A stretch of DNA of 44,244 nt from an uncultured Lachnospiraceae bacterium (GTDB lineage: Bacteria; Bacillota; Clostridia; Lachnospirales; Lachnospiraceae), in the NCBI GenBank assembly GCA_910587045.1, contig CAJULG010000009.1:1-44244 (forward strand), in the 5' to 3' direction. The translations under genes were made by a program, and so were the position numbers. Every line of letters starts with the position of its first letter. The stretch's first letter is position 1. The notes beneath the pieces are model-generated. The model was not told where the DNA came from. It did no database searches and saw nothing but the letters and a program-made list of their open reading frames with translations. Positions 33,435-43,269 of the stretch are shown piece by piece.

Positions 33435-34562
33435 ATGGAAGTAAAAGAAGAAAAGAAGGATATGGACGCAAAATTTGAAGAACAGTTAAAATCCTTAATC
33501 GAACTGGCGAAGAAAAAGAAAAATGTGTTAGAAGATAAAGAAGTGATCGGGCATTTCACCGGCATTGATCTGAACGAACAGCGGATGGAAGTTGTTTATG
33601 ATGTCCTCGAGAATAATAATATTGATGTGTTGTCCATGACGGAGGAGGAACCGGATGATCTTCCATTTGATATGGAGGAGGAAGAAGTAGAGCAGATTGA
33701 CATCTCAGTACCGGAAGGGATCAGTATCGAGGATCCGGTTCGTATGTATCTGAAAGAGATCGGCAAGGTTCCGCTTCTGAGTGCCGAGGAGGAAATTGCA
33801 TTAGCCCAGACCATGGAGCAGGGCGGACCGGAAGGAGAGGCAGCCAAGAAGAAGTTGGCGGAAGCTAATTTACGTCTGGTGGTAAGTATTGCAAAGCGGT
33901 ATGTAGGACGTGGCATGTTATTCCTTGATCTGATCCAGGAAGGAAATCTGGGCTTGATCAAGGCAGTCGAGAAATTTGATTATCGTAAGGGGTATAAGTT
34001 CTCTACCTATGCTACATGGTGGATTCGACAGGCCATTACCAGAGCCATTGCAGATCAGGCCAGAACCATTCGGATTCCGGTGCATATGGTCGAGACCATT
34101 AATAAACTGGTTCGGGTGCAGCGTCAGCTGCTACAGGAGCTGGGAAGAGAACCATCCCCGGAGGAGATCGCGAAGGAGATGAGTATGCCGGTAGAACGTG
34201 TGCGTGAGATATTGAAGATTTCCCAGGAGCCGGTTTCCTTAGAGACTCCGATCGGTGAGGAAGAAGATAGTCACCTGGGAGACTTTATTCAGGATGAAAA
34301 TGTGCCGATCCCAGCGGATGCTGCGGCATTTACTCTATTGAAGGAGCAGTTGGTAGAGGTATTGGATACTCTGACGGATCGGGAGCAGAAGGTATTGCGT
34401 CTGCGGTTTGGTCTGGATGACGGCAGGGCCCGTACCCTGGAAGAAGTTGGAAAGGAATTCAGTGTAACACGGGAACGGATCCGGCAGATTGAGGCCAAGG
34501 CCCTTCGGAAGCTCCGGCATCCGAGTCGCAGCCGAAAGCTGAAGGATTTCTTAGAGGAATAG
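33435..34562 (+). CDS. rpoD: RNA polymerase primary sigma factor (sigma-A/sigma-70)
   Basis: 375 residues from the ATG at 33435. An in-frame ATG at 33417 overlaps the ribosome binding site AAGGA, so the shorter start is preferred. Region 1.1 is acidic and short, region 1.2 reads DPVRMYLKEIGKVPLL, region 2 has DLIQEGNLGLIKAVEKFDY and FSTYATWWIRQAITRAIADQ, and region 4 ends in the helix-turn-helix TLEEVGKEFSVTRERIRQIE. It directs RNA polymerase to the TTGACA/TATAAT promoters seen throughout the window. Typical gram-positive length. Confidence 0.98.
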   Translation: MEVKEEKKDMDAKFEEQLKSLIELAKKKKNVLEDKEVIGHFTGIDLNEQRMEVVYDVLENNNIDVLSMTEEEPDDLPFDMEEEEVEQIDISVPEGISIEDPVRMYLKEIGKVPLLSAEEEIALAQTMEQGGPEGEAAKKKLAEANLRLVVSIAKRYVGRGMLFLDLIQEGNLGLIKAVEKFDYRKGYKFSTYATWWIRQAITRAIADQARTIRIPVHMVETINKLVRVQRQLLQELGREPSPEEIAKEMSMPVERVREILKISQEPVSLETPIGEEEDSHLGDFIQDENVPIPADAAAFTLLKEQLVEVLDTLTDREQKVLRLRFGLDDGRARTLEEVGKEFSVTRERIRQIEAKALRKLRHPSRSRKLKDFLEE

Positions 34563-34566
34563 GGGA

Positions 34567-35286
34567 ATGGGGCTTTCATTCAGAATGCAGCAGGTGGCTG
34601 CTATGGTGGAACCTTGCAGGACTGCGGCGGATGTAGGCTGCGATCATGGATATGTTGCCATGGAACTGGTAGAGAAGGGGATTGTAAGGCAGATGATCGC
34701 AATGGATGTCCGAAAAGGCCCTTTGGCAAGAGCAGAGGAAAATGTAAGGCAGAGACAGTTGCAGGCAAGGATTGCTTGCCGGTTGTCGGACGGTCTGGAG
34801 GCTCTGTCGCCCGGAGAAGCAGACTCTATCATCATTGCCGGTCTGGGCGGCCCTCTGATGATTCATATATTGGAACGTGGAAGTAATCATCGGCTGGGAA
34901 CGGAAGCTTTGGTATTGCAGCCACAGTCCGATATTCCTGCAGTTCGTCGGTATTTACATAGAATTGGTTATGAAATCGTGAAGGAAAGCATGGTTTTCGA
35001 GGATGAGAAATACTATGTTATCATGAAAGGAAAACCTCAGACTGACAGGCTGGCATGGAATGCAGTGGAATACCAGTATGGCAGGGATTTGTTACGACAG
35101 CGATCTCCTATACTATATCAGTATCTCAAAAAAGAGTATCAACAGCTGGCCGGTCTGCACACCCGTTTAGAGGGAATGGAAACCGCTAAGGCCCTTCAGA
35201 GGCTCAGGGAATTAGATCAACAGTTAAGTTGGAATCAGGAGGCACAGAACTATTATGAAGCTGAGAACAATTATACAATGGCTTGA
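34567..35286 (+). CDS. trmK: tRNA (adenine22-N1)-methyltransferase
   Basis: 239 residues, starting 4 bases after rpoD. Motif I reads AADVGCDHGYVAMEL, the TrmK form of the SAM loop, followed by AMDVRKGPLARAEEN and the conserved IIIAGLGGPLMIHIL. C-terminal helices (about 170-225) are typical. The enzyme methylates A22 in the D-loop region of certain bacterial tRNAs. Its 3' end overlaps the next gene by 32 bases, a conserved arrangement in this operon. Confidence 0.92.
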   Translation: MGLSFRMQQVAAMVEPCRTAADVGCDHGYVAMELVEKGIVRQMIAMDVRKGPLARAEENVRQRQLQARIACRLSDGLEALSPGEADSIIIAGLGGPLMIHILERGSNHRLGTEALVLQPQSDIPAVRRYLHRIGYEIVKESMVFEDEKYYVIMKGKPQTDRLAWNAVEYQYGRDLLRQRSPILYQYLKKEYQQLAGLHTRLEGMETAKALQRLRELDQQLSWNQEAQNYYEAENNYTMA

Positions 35287-36109
35287 AGAACTGTCGCCTC
35301 TGCAATATGCAGAGGGCTGGGATAATGTTGGGTTACTATTGGGTGATGAAGATCAGGAAATTCATCATATCATGATTGCACTGGATGCTTCTGATTATGT
35401 GATTGAACAAGCAGTGAAGCAGAAAGTGGATCTGTTATTAACGCATCATCCCATGATATTCCGGGCAGTGAAGCAGTTGAATAATCACAGTCTGACCGGA
35501 CGACGGATATGGAAGCTGGCAACTAACGGGACTGCCTGTTATGCCATGCATACGAATTTTGATATTAAAGGCGGTATGGCGGAACTGGCAGGGGAACGGC
35601 TGGAACTGTTAAACCCGCAGCCCTTAGAGATTACGACCGGTGAGGGAGAAAGTGCGGAAGGAATTGGCAGAGTCGGTAATCTGGATCAGGTATTGACAGT
35701 GAAAGAACTGGCAGAGCAGGTGAAGGAGCGGTTTCATATTCCGCATGTTATGGTATACGGAGATGTATATCAGCGGGTATCCCGGGTTGCAATCGCTCCG
35801 GGATCAGGAAAAAGTGAGATCAGCCACGCCCTTGATGCAGATGCCGGAGTGCTGATTACTGGTGATATCGGTCATCATGAGGGAATGGATGCCGTAGATA
35901 TGGGACTTGCGATCATAGATGCGACCCATCATGGGCTGGAGCACATATTTATTGATTTTATGGCTGATTACATCCAAAGACGCCATGCCGGCAGTTGTGA
36001 AAATTATAATCCAAGGATGCGGGGCGGAGTAGAAGCGCTGAAAGAAGACAACACAAATGAACTTGTAATTACCGTTATGGACACGGGAAGTCCGGTTGCG
36101 ATTTTGTGA
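35255..36109 (+). CDS. Nif3/YqfO-type dinuclear metal protein
   Basis: 284 residues; AGGAGG at 35237-35242 lies 12 bases before the ATG. Metal-binding blocks: VDLLLTHHPMIF, YAMHTNFD, and near the end GDIGHHEGMDAVDMGLAIIDATHHGLEHIF. It has the short form without the long central insertion of B. subtilis YqfO. Members bind two metal ions; the old 'GTP cyclohydrolase type 1' label is not well supported, and the true role is unknown. The constant link to trmK and rpoD suggests a link to RNA metabolism. Confidence 0.9.
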   Translation: MKLRTIIQWLEELSPLQYAEGWDNVGLLLGDEDQEIHHIMIALDASDYVIEQAVKQKVDLLLTHHPMIFRAVKQLNNHSLTGRRIWKLATNGTACYAMHTNFDIKGGMAELAGERLELLNPQPLEITTGEGESAEGIGRVGNLDQVLTVKELAEQVKERFHIPHVMVYGDVYQRVSRVAIAPGSGKSEISHALDADAGVLITGDIGHHEGMDAVDMGLAIIDATHHGLEHIFIDFMADYIQRRHAGSCENYNPRMRGGVEALKEDNTNELVITVMDTGSPVAIL

Positions 36110-36170
36110 TCTGAAGGATGGAATATTATTTGCAGACAGGATAAAGAAAAAGGGGCAGGAGGTAGTTTGT

Positions 36171-37832
36171 ATGGAACAGGTAACAGTAAAGGTGTATGGA
36201 GAAAGTATTCAGGTTCCGGCAGGAACTACATTGCTGGAATTGGCAAAACGGTTTGAAGAACGTGAAGATCATGCTATTGTTCTGGCTTATCTGGATGGAA
36301 AACTCTGTGAATTATTTAAAGAGGTTACGGATCAATGCGAGGTGCAGTTTTTAACGCTGGCAGATGAGATCGGCTTTTCCTCCTATAAGCGAAGCACTAC
36401 GTTGCTTATGCTGAAGGCGATTGATGATGTAATGGAACATTCTAAGGATTTTCAGGTTCGTATTATGTATTCTCTGGGAAATGGTTACTATTGTGAGATG
36501 GAAGGTCTGCCGGAGGGAATGAGTGAGGATCTGTTGTTTTCCATCAAAAGACGGATGAAGGAGCTGGTGTGGGCGGATATACCGATCCGAAAGGAAAGCG
36601 TAAGCACGGATGTTGCCATGCGGCGCTTTGCAGCACAGGGAATGGTGGATAAGGTTCACTTGTTTCAATACCGCCGGGTTTCTGCCGCCAATCTGTACAG
36701 TATTGAAGAATACGAAGATTATCATTATGGTTATATGGTGCCGAGTACAGGTTATATCAAATGTTTCGATCTGATCTTATACAGTGCGGGCTTTGTGCTT
36801 CAGATGCCTGCCATGGAGGAGCCGGAGACCCTGGCGCCTTTTGAACCGCGTAAAAAGCTGTTCCGGGTATTAAAGGAGTCTGAGGACTGGAGTACGATGC
36901 TGGGTGTAGATACGGTAGGAGCATTAAATGATGTGATCGCAGACGGCGGCATCGGAGATCTGATGCTGGTGCAGGAGGCATTGCAGGAAAAGAAGATTGC
37001 GGAGATCGCAGAACGGATTGAGCGGGAGGGAAAGAAGGTAGTATTGATCGCAGGACCAAGCTCTTCCGGAAAGACTACGTTTTCTCACCGGTTAAGTATT
37101 CAGCTGCGGGCGCATGGAATGCATCCCCATCCCATAGCACTGGATGATTATTTTGTGAACCGGGTGGATACGCCGAAGGATGCCAGCGGGAAATATGATT
37201 TTGAGTGTATCGAGGCCATTGACCGTAAGCAGTTTAATGAGGATCTGACCCGTCTGCTGGCAGGCGAGATGGTGGAGCTTCCACGTTTTAATTTCCATAC
37301 CGGAGTACGAGAGTATAAAGGTGATTTTAAGCAGCTTAATTCGGGAGATGTATTGGTCATCGAGGGAATTCATGGTCTGAATCCGAAGATGACAGAGCAG
37401 CTTCCGGACAACAGTAAGTTTAAGATCTATATCAGTGCGCTTACCAGCCTGAATATAGACCAGCATAACCGGATTTCCACTACGGATGGCAGACTGATCC
37501 GAAGGATCGTACGGGATGCCAGGACAAGAGGAAATTCAGCACAGGATACCATCGGCATGTGGAGTTCGGTGCGTCGGGGGGAAGAACGGAATATCTTTCC
37601 GTATCAGGAAGAGGCGGATATCATGTTTAATTCCGCATTGATCTATGAGCTAAGCGTAATCAAACAGTATGCGGAACCGCTGCTTTTTGCGATCTCTCAT
37701 GACACGCCGGAGTATCTGGAGGCGAAGCGGTTGTTAAAGTTTCTGGATTATTTTCTTGGCGTCAGCGGCGAGGCAGTTCCGAATAATTCCATTCTGCGGG
37801 AATTCATCGGTGGCAGCAGTTTTAAGGTGTGA
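36171..37832 (+). CDS. TGS-domain uridine kinase-like protein (nucleoside kinase)
   Basis: 553 residues from the ATG at 36171, with AGGAGG 8 bases upstream; the longer frame from 36096 overlaps the Nif3 gene. The N-terminal TGS domain (VKVYGESIQVPAGTTLLELA, about 4-23) and a threonyl-tRNA-synthetase-type second domain (about 60-220, with VTKV-like VDKVHLFQY) precede a uridine kinase/PRK domain (about 285-480: Walker A AGPSSSGKTTFSHRL, IALDDYFVNR, FNFHTGVREYKGD, VIEGIHGLNP). The family is labelled nucleoside kinase in clostridia. The fusion of RNA-binding-type modules with a kinase suggests a role at a nucleotide-RNA interface; the real substrate is not known. Confidence 0.92.
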   Translation: MEQVTVKVYGESIQVPAGTTLLELAKRFEEREDHAIVLAYLDGKLCELFKEVTDQCEVQFLTLADEIGFSSYKRSTTLLMLKAIDDVMEHSKDFQVRIMYSLGNGYYCEMEGLPEGMSEDLLFSIKRRMKELVWADIPIRKESVSTDVAMRRFAAQGMVDKVHLFQYRRVSAANLYSIEEYEDYHYGYMVPSTGYIKCFDLILYSAGFVLQMPAMEEPETLAPFEPRKKLFRVLKESEDWSTMLGVDTVGALNDVIADGGIGDLMLVQEALQEKKIAEIAERIEREGKKVVLIAGPSSSGKTTFSHRLSIQLRAHGMHPHPIALDDYFVNRVDTPKDASGKYDFECIEAIDRKQFNEDLTRLLAGEMVELPRFNFHTGVREYKGDFKQLNSGDVLVIEGIHGLNPKMTEQLPDNSKFKIYISALTSLNIDQHNRISTTDGRLIRRIVRDARTRGNSAQDTIGMWSSVRRGEERNIFPYQEEADIMFNSALIYELSVIKQYAEPLLFAISHDTPEYLEAKRLLKFLDYFLGVSGEAVPNNSILREFIGGSSFKV

Positions 37833-37873
37833 TTTTCATCCTGTCGCATTTCTAAAGCATTATGACCAAATTG

Positions 37874-37901
37874 TTTACGCAAATCTTAAGAAGTTCGTAA
37901 G
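37874..37901 (+). promoter_or_regulatory. Putative response-regulator binding site upstream of its own gene
   Basis: Three related hexamers repeat with exact 11-base spacing: TTTACG-N5-CTTAAG-N5-CGTAAG. Direct repeats on one helical face with 11-base steps are the usual target of OmpR-class regulators. TAGGAT at 37923-37928 may be the -10, and no good -35 is present, which fits an activated, autoregulated promoter. The core CTTAAG is palindromic. Confidence 0.5.
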
Positions 37902-37973
37902 GTCAGCAAAAAGGAAGTGTGGTAGGATGTCAGATAACAAGACAAATGACATTTGGCTGTGGGGGTAAAGAAG

Positions 37974-38663
37974 ATGGCAACGATTTTAGTAGTGGATGAT
38001 GAACAGGAAATTGCAGATCTTGTAGAAATCTACCTGACCAACGATGGCTTTGAGGTGATCAAGGCATCAGACGGACAGGAGTGTCTGCAGATACTGGAGG
38101 AGCATCCGGAGATCATGGTGATCATCCTGGATGTGATGATGCCGAAGATGGATGGACTTGAGGTATGTCGCCGGATTCGTAAGAACAGTAATATTCCGAT
38201 CATCATGTTAAGTGCGAAGACGGCTGATATGGATAAGATCCTTGGCTTTGGAACCGGTGTTGACGATTATGTGACGAAGCCCTTTAATCCCCTGGAACTG
38301 ACCGCAAGAGTGAAATCTCAATTAAAACGGTATCAGAATATCAATACATTATCAACACAAAAAAATGCAGTTACTATAGGGAATCTGGTAATTGAGAAAG
38401 CAGCGCACCGGGTGATGCGGGATGGCGAGGAGGTTGCCCTGACTCCCATCGAATTTGAGATCCTCTGGCTGCTTGCCAGCCATCCGGGAAAGGTATACAG
38501 TACGGATGAAATCTTTGAGCAGGTATGGAAGGAACAGGTGTATGAAGTGAATAATACGGTCATGGTGCATATTCGGCGTTTGCGGGAAAAGATAGAAGTG
38601 GATGCCAAGAATCCTTCCTTGATCAAGACAGTATGGGGAGTGGGATATAAGATTGAAGCATAA
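37974..38663 (+). CDS. OmpR/VanR-family response regulator
   Basis: 229 residues from the ATG at 37974, preceded by GTGGGGG. The receiver domain has the acidic pair DDEQE, phosphoacceptor Asp53 in VIILDVMMPKMDG, Ser/Thr in MLSAKT, and Lys in TKPFNP. The winged-helix output (about 130-228) has ALTPIEFEILWLLASHPGK and the DNA-recognition region VMVHIRRLREKI, ending KTVWGVGYKIEA. It is of the VanR-like group. The histidine kinase gene overlaps its stop codon. Downstream genes of an ABC-type envelope system are probable targets. Confidence 0.95.
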   Translation: MATILVVDDEQEIADLVEIYLTNDGFEVIKASDGQECLQILEEHPEIMVIILDVMMPKMDGLEVCRRIRKNSNIPIIMLSAKTADMDKILGFGTGVDDYVTKPFNPLELTARVKSQLKRYQNINTLSTQKNAVTIGNLVIEKAAHRVMRDGEEVALTPIEFEILWLLASHPGKVYSTDEIFEQVWKEQVYEVNNTVMVHIRRLREKIEVDAKNPSLIKTVWGVGYKIEA

Positions 38664-39789
38664 TATATTTCAAAGCTTCCGTATGAAGCTGGTATTGTGT
38701 GTGTTCCTGAGTCTTGGTCTAACGTTTGTATCCGATTTAGGCATACTCATAATACTGCGGACGATACAATGGAATATTGTAAAGCTTGGACAACAGGTGG
38801 TTTATAGCGCCAGGATGGAAGAGGCATTTCAGACCCTGAGGCAGACAGATGCCGGAACCGGCCTGTTGATGGCGGTCCTGTCCGTTATCTTCTTTTCCGT
38901 TTATTATATGCTGTTGTCCGCACCTATCGTTTCTTATCTGAGGGAGATCCTGAGCGGCATTGAAGGGATAAAGAACGGAGACCTGGATACGGAGATACCC
39001 ATTCGTTCCAGTGGAGAATTGCGGGAGCTGGCACTTGCCATCAACACCATGCAGGCAGAGTTGAAGCATACGATTGCCAAGGAACGGGAAGCGGAGCATA
39101 TCAAGGATGAATTGATCACCAATGTGGCGCATGATCTGCGTACACCGCTGACCTCGGTGATCGGTTACCTGAATCTGTTGAAGTCCGCTCCGAATCTTTC
39201 AGAAGAGACCCGGGATAAGTATATTAATATTGCCTATGATAAGTCGGAACGGATGGAGGGACTGGTAACGGATCTCTTTGATTACACCAGATATGAGAAG
39301 AATAAGATAGCGATTACCCGGAACCGGCTGGAACTGAAGCAGTTCATGGAGCAGATCATAGATGAATTCTATCCGAGCTTTCGGGAGAATGATCTGGTAT
39401 GTTATACTGCGTTTGCACCGGAAAAAGTATATATCGACGGAGATGGAGAACTTCTGGCCCGGGCATTTGAAAATCTGATGGGCAATGCTATTAAATATGG
39501 AGCAGAAGGGAAGCAGATCCGGGTAGAGGTGAATACGCTTCCGTCCCTTCATAAGGTAAGAGTTGCGATCATCAATTACGGGAAAATAATTCCAAAGAAG
39601 GATTTAGATAAAATCTTTGACAAGTTCTATCGGGGAGACGCCGCCCGTTCTACCAGCGGCGGGACCGGGCTGGGACTTGCCATTGCCAAGAATATATTTG
39701 AAATGCATAACGGGATCATTCAGGTGCGATCGGATGAGTATGGCACTGTATTCGAAGTATTGTTCCGGTTAGAAGGAAAGAAAGGATAA
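38653..39789 (+). CDS. VanS-like sensor histidine kinase (TTG start)
   Basis: 378 residues if it starts at TTG 38653, with GGAGTGGGA 7 bases upstream and overlap of the regulator stop codon; ATG at 38683 has no good site. Two helices (about 12-36 and 70-93) flank a short extracytoplasmic loop of about 33 residues. HAMP follows (about 95-145), then the dimerisation box TNVAHDLRTPLTSVIGY with His160, N-box NLMGNAIKYG, and G-boxes FDKFYRG and GGTGLGLAIAKNI. The short external loop suggests that it senses a membrane event or a partner rather than binding a large ligand. Confidence 0.94.
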   Translation: MKHNIFQSFRMKLVLCVFLSLGLTFVSDLGILIILRTIQWNIVKLGQQVVYSARMEEAFQTLRQTDAGTGLLMAVLSVIFFSVYYMLLSAPIVSYLREILSGIEGIKNGDLDTEIPIRSSGELRELALAINTMQAELKHTIAKEREAEHIKDELITNVAHDLRTPLTSVIGYLNLLKSAPNLSEETRDKYINIAYDKSERMEGLVTDLFDYTRYEKNKIAITRNRLELKQFMEQIIDEFYPSFRENDLVCYTAFAPEKVYIDGDGELLARAFENLMGNAIKYGAEGKQIRVEVNTLPSLHKVRVAIINYGKIIPKKDLDKIFDKFYRGDAARSTSGGTGLGLAIAKNIFEMHNGIIQVRSDEYGTVFEVLFRLEGKKG

Positions 39790-39793
39790 GAAG

Positions 39794-42346
39794 ATGAAGA
39801 AACATAAACTGCTTCTCAGTATGACAACTGCATTATTGCTTTTGCTCTGTATGCCGACAGCCGTATTTGCTGATACAGGCAACGGGCTTTCAACAGGATC
39901 CGGAAGAGTGCTGTTTGCAGAGGCGGATAAGGATGTAGAAAATGACGCATTTGCAGTAACTGTGGAAATGGGGCTGGATGGAGCAGTAGTAGAAGGGAAG
40001 TCCATGCCTGTGACAGTTACGGTGGGGAATTTCTCCGGCGCAGATGTCAGTGGTACGCTTCGGATCACACTTCCGGGGACCTATAGCCGTAACAGTCTTG
40101 CCTATGAACGGACGGTTGCGATTCCGAACGGCGGTGAAAAGAGTATTTCATTTCTGCTTCCAAGGATGGATACAAGCTTTATAAGGGTGGAACTGGAAAA
40201 TGACCGGGGGAAGATTCTGTTTTCCAGACAGGAACGACCTCAGGTTTTAGATTCCGGACAGAATGCAGTTGTAGGGATCTTAAGTAATGATTACTCCGGC
40301 TTAAATTATTTTGACGGTGCTGCGATCGATACGACTGTGGGAATTTCCTCTGCCAGGATCATACAGCTGACGGCAGATAATATACCGGATACCGGAGAAG
40401 GGTTGTCCACCTGTCATTATATTTTAATTGATAATTATAATACGTCGCAGCTTTCTGAGAAGCAGCGCAATGCTATTGCTGCATGGGTCAGTGACGGAGG
40501 AATGCTGATTCTGGGTACCGGCTCCAGGGCATCTGTGGTATTGGAAGGATTTCAGACCTCTCTCTGTCCGTTGACACCGGGGGAACTGAGCAGGCAGGAT
40601 ATGTCGATCCTGAGGAGCGTCAATGGCGAGACGAAGCAGGTGGACAGTGTGACGTTTGATCAGGCCGGTTCTGCCCTGCAGGATGCGGGCTGGCTGGATG
40701 TACAGGGTAATATTGCAGTGGGCGGTTCTGCCTGGCAGCGGGGATACGGTGCCGGTAGCATTCTGGTTCTGAGCTATGACCTGGCTATGGAACCGATAGC
40801 AAGCTGGAATGAGAAGGAAATTCTGGCCTCCAATATACTGGCCAATGCGGGCAGTGAGGACATTTATAATGCTATGATCTATGGAGGCGCAACAAAATAT
40901 GATTATGACGGTTACCAGATGGAACGGGCAGTACAGGGGGTTGACCGGAATAAGGTGCCGAATCCGTTATTATATGCAGGGGTTTATCTGATATATGTAC
41001 TCTGTATCGGTCCCATTGCCTATCTGATTCTGAAAGCAAAGGACAAGCGGGAGAAAATGTGGCTGGTGATGCCGGCGATCGCGCTTATCTTTACTGTGAT
41101 CGTATATGCAACCAGTATGATCTACCGGATTCATAAGCCTTTTATTGAAACCGTTGCTGTTGTTGAATACAGTAATGGACCGATCCATACAAGGAACTAT
41201 ATGTCAGTCCGGAGTCCGAAGGGAAGGGAATATACCATAAGCTTTGCAGAGGGCTATCAGAGTATGCAGACCTGGGCGGGTGACAACGGATATATGAGTA
41301 ATGGAAGCACGGATTATACCTGTGCAGTCCGCCAGGAGGGAACCGATCTCCAGCTGAACGTAAAGCAGACCAAAGCCTTTACAGAACAGAATCTGGTCAC
41401 ACAAAAAGAGGAGTATCGGGCAGGAAGCGGTATTACCACGAATCTGACCTGTGATCTTTCCGGTTTTGATGGAACCATTACGAATAATACCGGATATGAC
41501 CTGATCAATGTCGTGGTCTGTTATAATGAACAGTATATCTTTGTGGGTGCCATGAAGGACGGCGAGACGTCTACGCTGGATCGGAACCAGTTAGGCAAGT
41601 TAAGCAATGTATATTATGATATGGATCAGTGGATGGAGAAGGTTCCGGATAATATGTCTTTTCTAATGAATACAGAGGAAGTTCATACCCTGAAGGATAA
41701 TCAGAATGTATATCAGCTTATGGAATCCAGAGCATACAGTCTGTCTCTGAATCAGGGAATGGTGTTTGGAATGATTGAGAATTATGACGATGACCTGGTG
41801 AAGGGGAATAATGTGAAGATTTATTCCGCTGCGGTTGCTGTGTCCTATTTTAATCAGGTAGTAGAGGAATATCAGAATTCCTCCTTTATCGTGGATGATA
41901 TCATGATGTATATGGTAGGTGGAAACTTTATTCCGTACTCTCCGGATTATCCAAAGGACTTTGATTACTTCTATGATACGGAAAGTCTGGATATGTATGG
42001 CGAGCAGGAGATGGAGGTATTGTTTGATTTTGGTGCTTTGAATATGGAAGGTGCATCGCTGTTGAATATGAATTATATACCGGAGATTCAGAAAGGTGAT
42101 ACATCGGATCCGGATAGTGGGACAGTGGATACGGAATCATATGATGGTGGCAGACAGTTTTGCAAGCTGCAGCTTTATAATTATACAACACAGACCTATG
42201 AAGATGCATTCGTAGAGGGAGTAGTAGAAGATCTGAGTCCATATCTCAACGAACAGAATTGGATGCAGATCCGGTATTATACTGATGGCGCAGATGAATG
42301 GAACTGTTATGCGCCGCAGTTATTTATCGTAGGGGGTGATAACTGA
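39794..42346 (+). CDS. Large exported membrane protein of an ABC-type envelope system (GldG-like architecture)
   Basis: 850 residues, 4 bases after the kinase gene. A signal peptide ends about residue 26 (PTAVFA). Residues about 45-135 form an immunoglobulin-like beta domain; about 150-330 look like a glutamine-amidotransferase-like fold (VVGILSNDYSGLNYFDG ... HYILIDNYNTSQLSEKQ ... WVSDGGMLILGTG). Two membrane helices (about 393-415 and 425-446) are separated by a basic KAKDKREK loop, and a second extracellular domain of about 400 residues follows. The stop overlaps the ATPase start by one base. The architecture recalls GldG/DUF4350-type proteins that pair with ABC ATPases and ABC-2 permeases, but I cannot assign a family. 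Confidence 0.8.
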   Translation: MKKHKLLLSMTTALLLLLCMPTAVFADTGNGLSTGSGRVLFAEADKDVENDAFAVTVEMGLDGAVVEGKSMPVTVTVGNFSGADVSGTLRITLPGTYSRNSLAYERTVAIPNGGEKSISFLLPRMDTSFIRVELENDRGKILFSRQERPQVLDSGQNAVVGILSNDYSGLNYFDGAAIDTTVGISSARIIQLTADNIPDTGEGLSTCHYILIDNYNTSQLSEKQRNAIAAWVSDGGMLILGTGSRASVVLEGFQTSLCPLTPGELSRQDMSILRSVNGETKQVDSVTFDQAGSALQDAGWLDVQGNIAVGGSAWQRGYGAGSILVLSYDLAMEPIASWNEKEILASNILANAGSEDIYNAMIYGGATKYDYDGYQMERAVQGVDRNKVPNPLLYAGVYLIYVLCIGPIAYLILKAKDKREKMWLVMPAIALIFTVIVYATSMIYRIHKPFIETVAVVEYSNGPIHTRNYMSVRSPKGREYTISFAEGYQSMQTWAGDNGYMSNGSTDYTCAVRQEGTDLQLNVKQTKAFTEQNLVTQKEEYRAGSGITTNLTCDLSGFDGTITNNTGYDLINVVVCYNEQYIFVGAMKDGETSTLDRNQLGKLSNVYYDMDQWMEKVPDNMSFLMNTEEVHTLKDNQNVYQLMESRAYSLSLNQGMVFGMIENYDDDLVKGNNVKIYSAAVAVSYFNQVVEEYQNSSFIVDDIMMYMVGGNFIPYSPDYPKDFDYFYDTESLDMYGEQEMEVLFDFGALNMEGASLLNMNYIPEIQKGDTSDPDSGTVDTESYDGGRQFCKLQLYNYTTQTYEDAFVEGVVEDLSPYLNEQNWMQIRYYTDGADEWNCYAPQLFIVGGDN

Positions 42347-43269
42347 TGGTAACAATTCGAAATCTGACGAAGACCTATGGCAGATACCGGGCCCTGAATA
42401 ATCTGAATCTTCATATCGGAAAAGGTGATATCTTCGGTTTTGTGGGACCAAACGGAGCCGGGAAGACTACTACTATGCGGATTATCTGCGGATTGCTCCA
42501 GGCAGACTGGGGTGAGGTATATATTGACGGTGTGGATGCGTTGAATCATCCGGAGCAGGTGAAACGAAGGGTTGGTTATGTCCCGGATTTCTTTGGCGTA
42601 TATGACAACTTTAAGGTAATGGAATATATGGAATTCTATGGCAGTATGTATGGTATGGAAGGAGAGGCGGTTCGAAAAACCTCTGTTGGACTGTTGGATC
42701 TGGTGAATCTGTCTGATAAACGGGATGCCTATGTGGATGGTTTATCACGTGGTATGAAGCAGCGACTGTGTGTGGCACGGGCATTGATCCATAATCCCCA
42801 GCTGCTGATTCTGGATGAGCCTGCCTCGGGCTTAGATCCCCGGGCGCGGTTTGAACTGAAAGAGGTTATGAAGAACCTGGGCGCTATGGGCAAGACGATC
42901 ATTATCAGTTCTCATATCCTGCCGGAACTGGGAGAGATGTGTAACAGTATCGGCGTTATGGAAAAGGGGAATCTGGTTGCCAGTGGCAAGGTAGAGGAGA
43001 TTACCAGGCGGTCCCGTCGTTCCAACCCTTTGACCATTGAAGTATTGGACAACAAGGAGCTTGCAATACAGATTCTAAAGCAGACGCCATTGGTTGAGAA
43101 GATATCCATTCGGGAGGATGCCATTATCATTGCTTTTTCCGGTGATGATGAGGAAATGGCACAGCTTTTGACCAGTCTGATCATGAACGGTGTAAGGATA
43201 TCGAATTTCCATCGGGAGCCGGGAAATCTGGAGACCTTATTCCTTGAGATAACAGGAGGTGGAAAGTAA
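42346..43269 (+). CDS. ABC transporter ATP-binding protein (GldA/CcmA-like)
   Basis: 307 residues, starting in the TGATG overlap with the upstream gene. Walker A GPNGAGKTTT (about 33-42), Q-loop region RVGYVPDFFGVYDN (a shortened, Pro-Asp form where many have PQ), signature LSRGMKQRL, Walker B LLILDEPASGLDP, and the SSHI H-loop are present. The LSRGMKQ signature is characteristic of ABC-2 type exporters in the CcmA class. The C-terminal 80 residues form the usual DUF4162-like extension. It would energise the permease encoded next; the two genes overlap by one base. Confidence 0.95.
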   Translation: MVTIRNLTKTYGRYRALNNLNLHIGKGDIFGFVGPNGAGKTTTMRIICGLLQADWGEVYIDGVDALNHPEQVKRRVGYVPDFFGVYDNFKVMEYMEFYGSMYGMEGEAVRKTSVGLLDLVNLSDKRDAYVDGLSRGMKQRLCVARALIHNPQLLILDEPASGLDPRARFELKEVMKNLGAMGKTIIISSHILPELGEMCNSIGVMEKGNLVASGKVEEITRRSRRSNPLTIEVLDNKELAIQILKQTPLVEKISIREDAIIIAFSGDDEEMAQLLTSLIMNGVRISNFHREPGNLETLFLEITGGGK

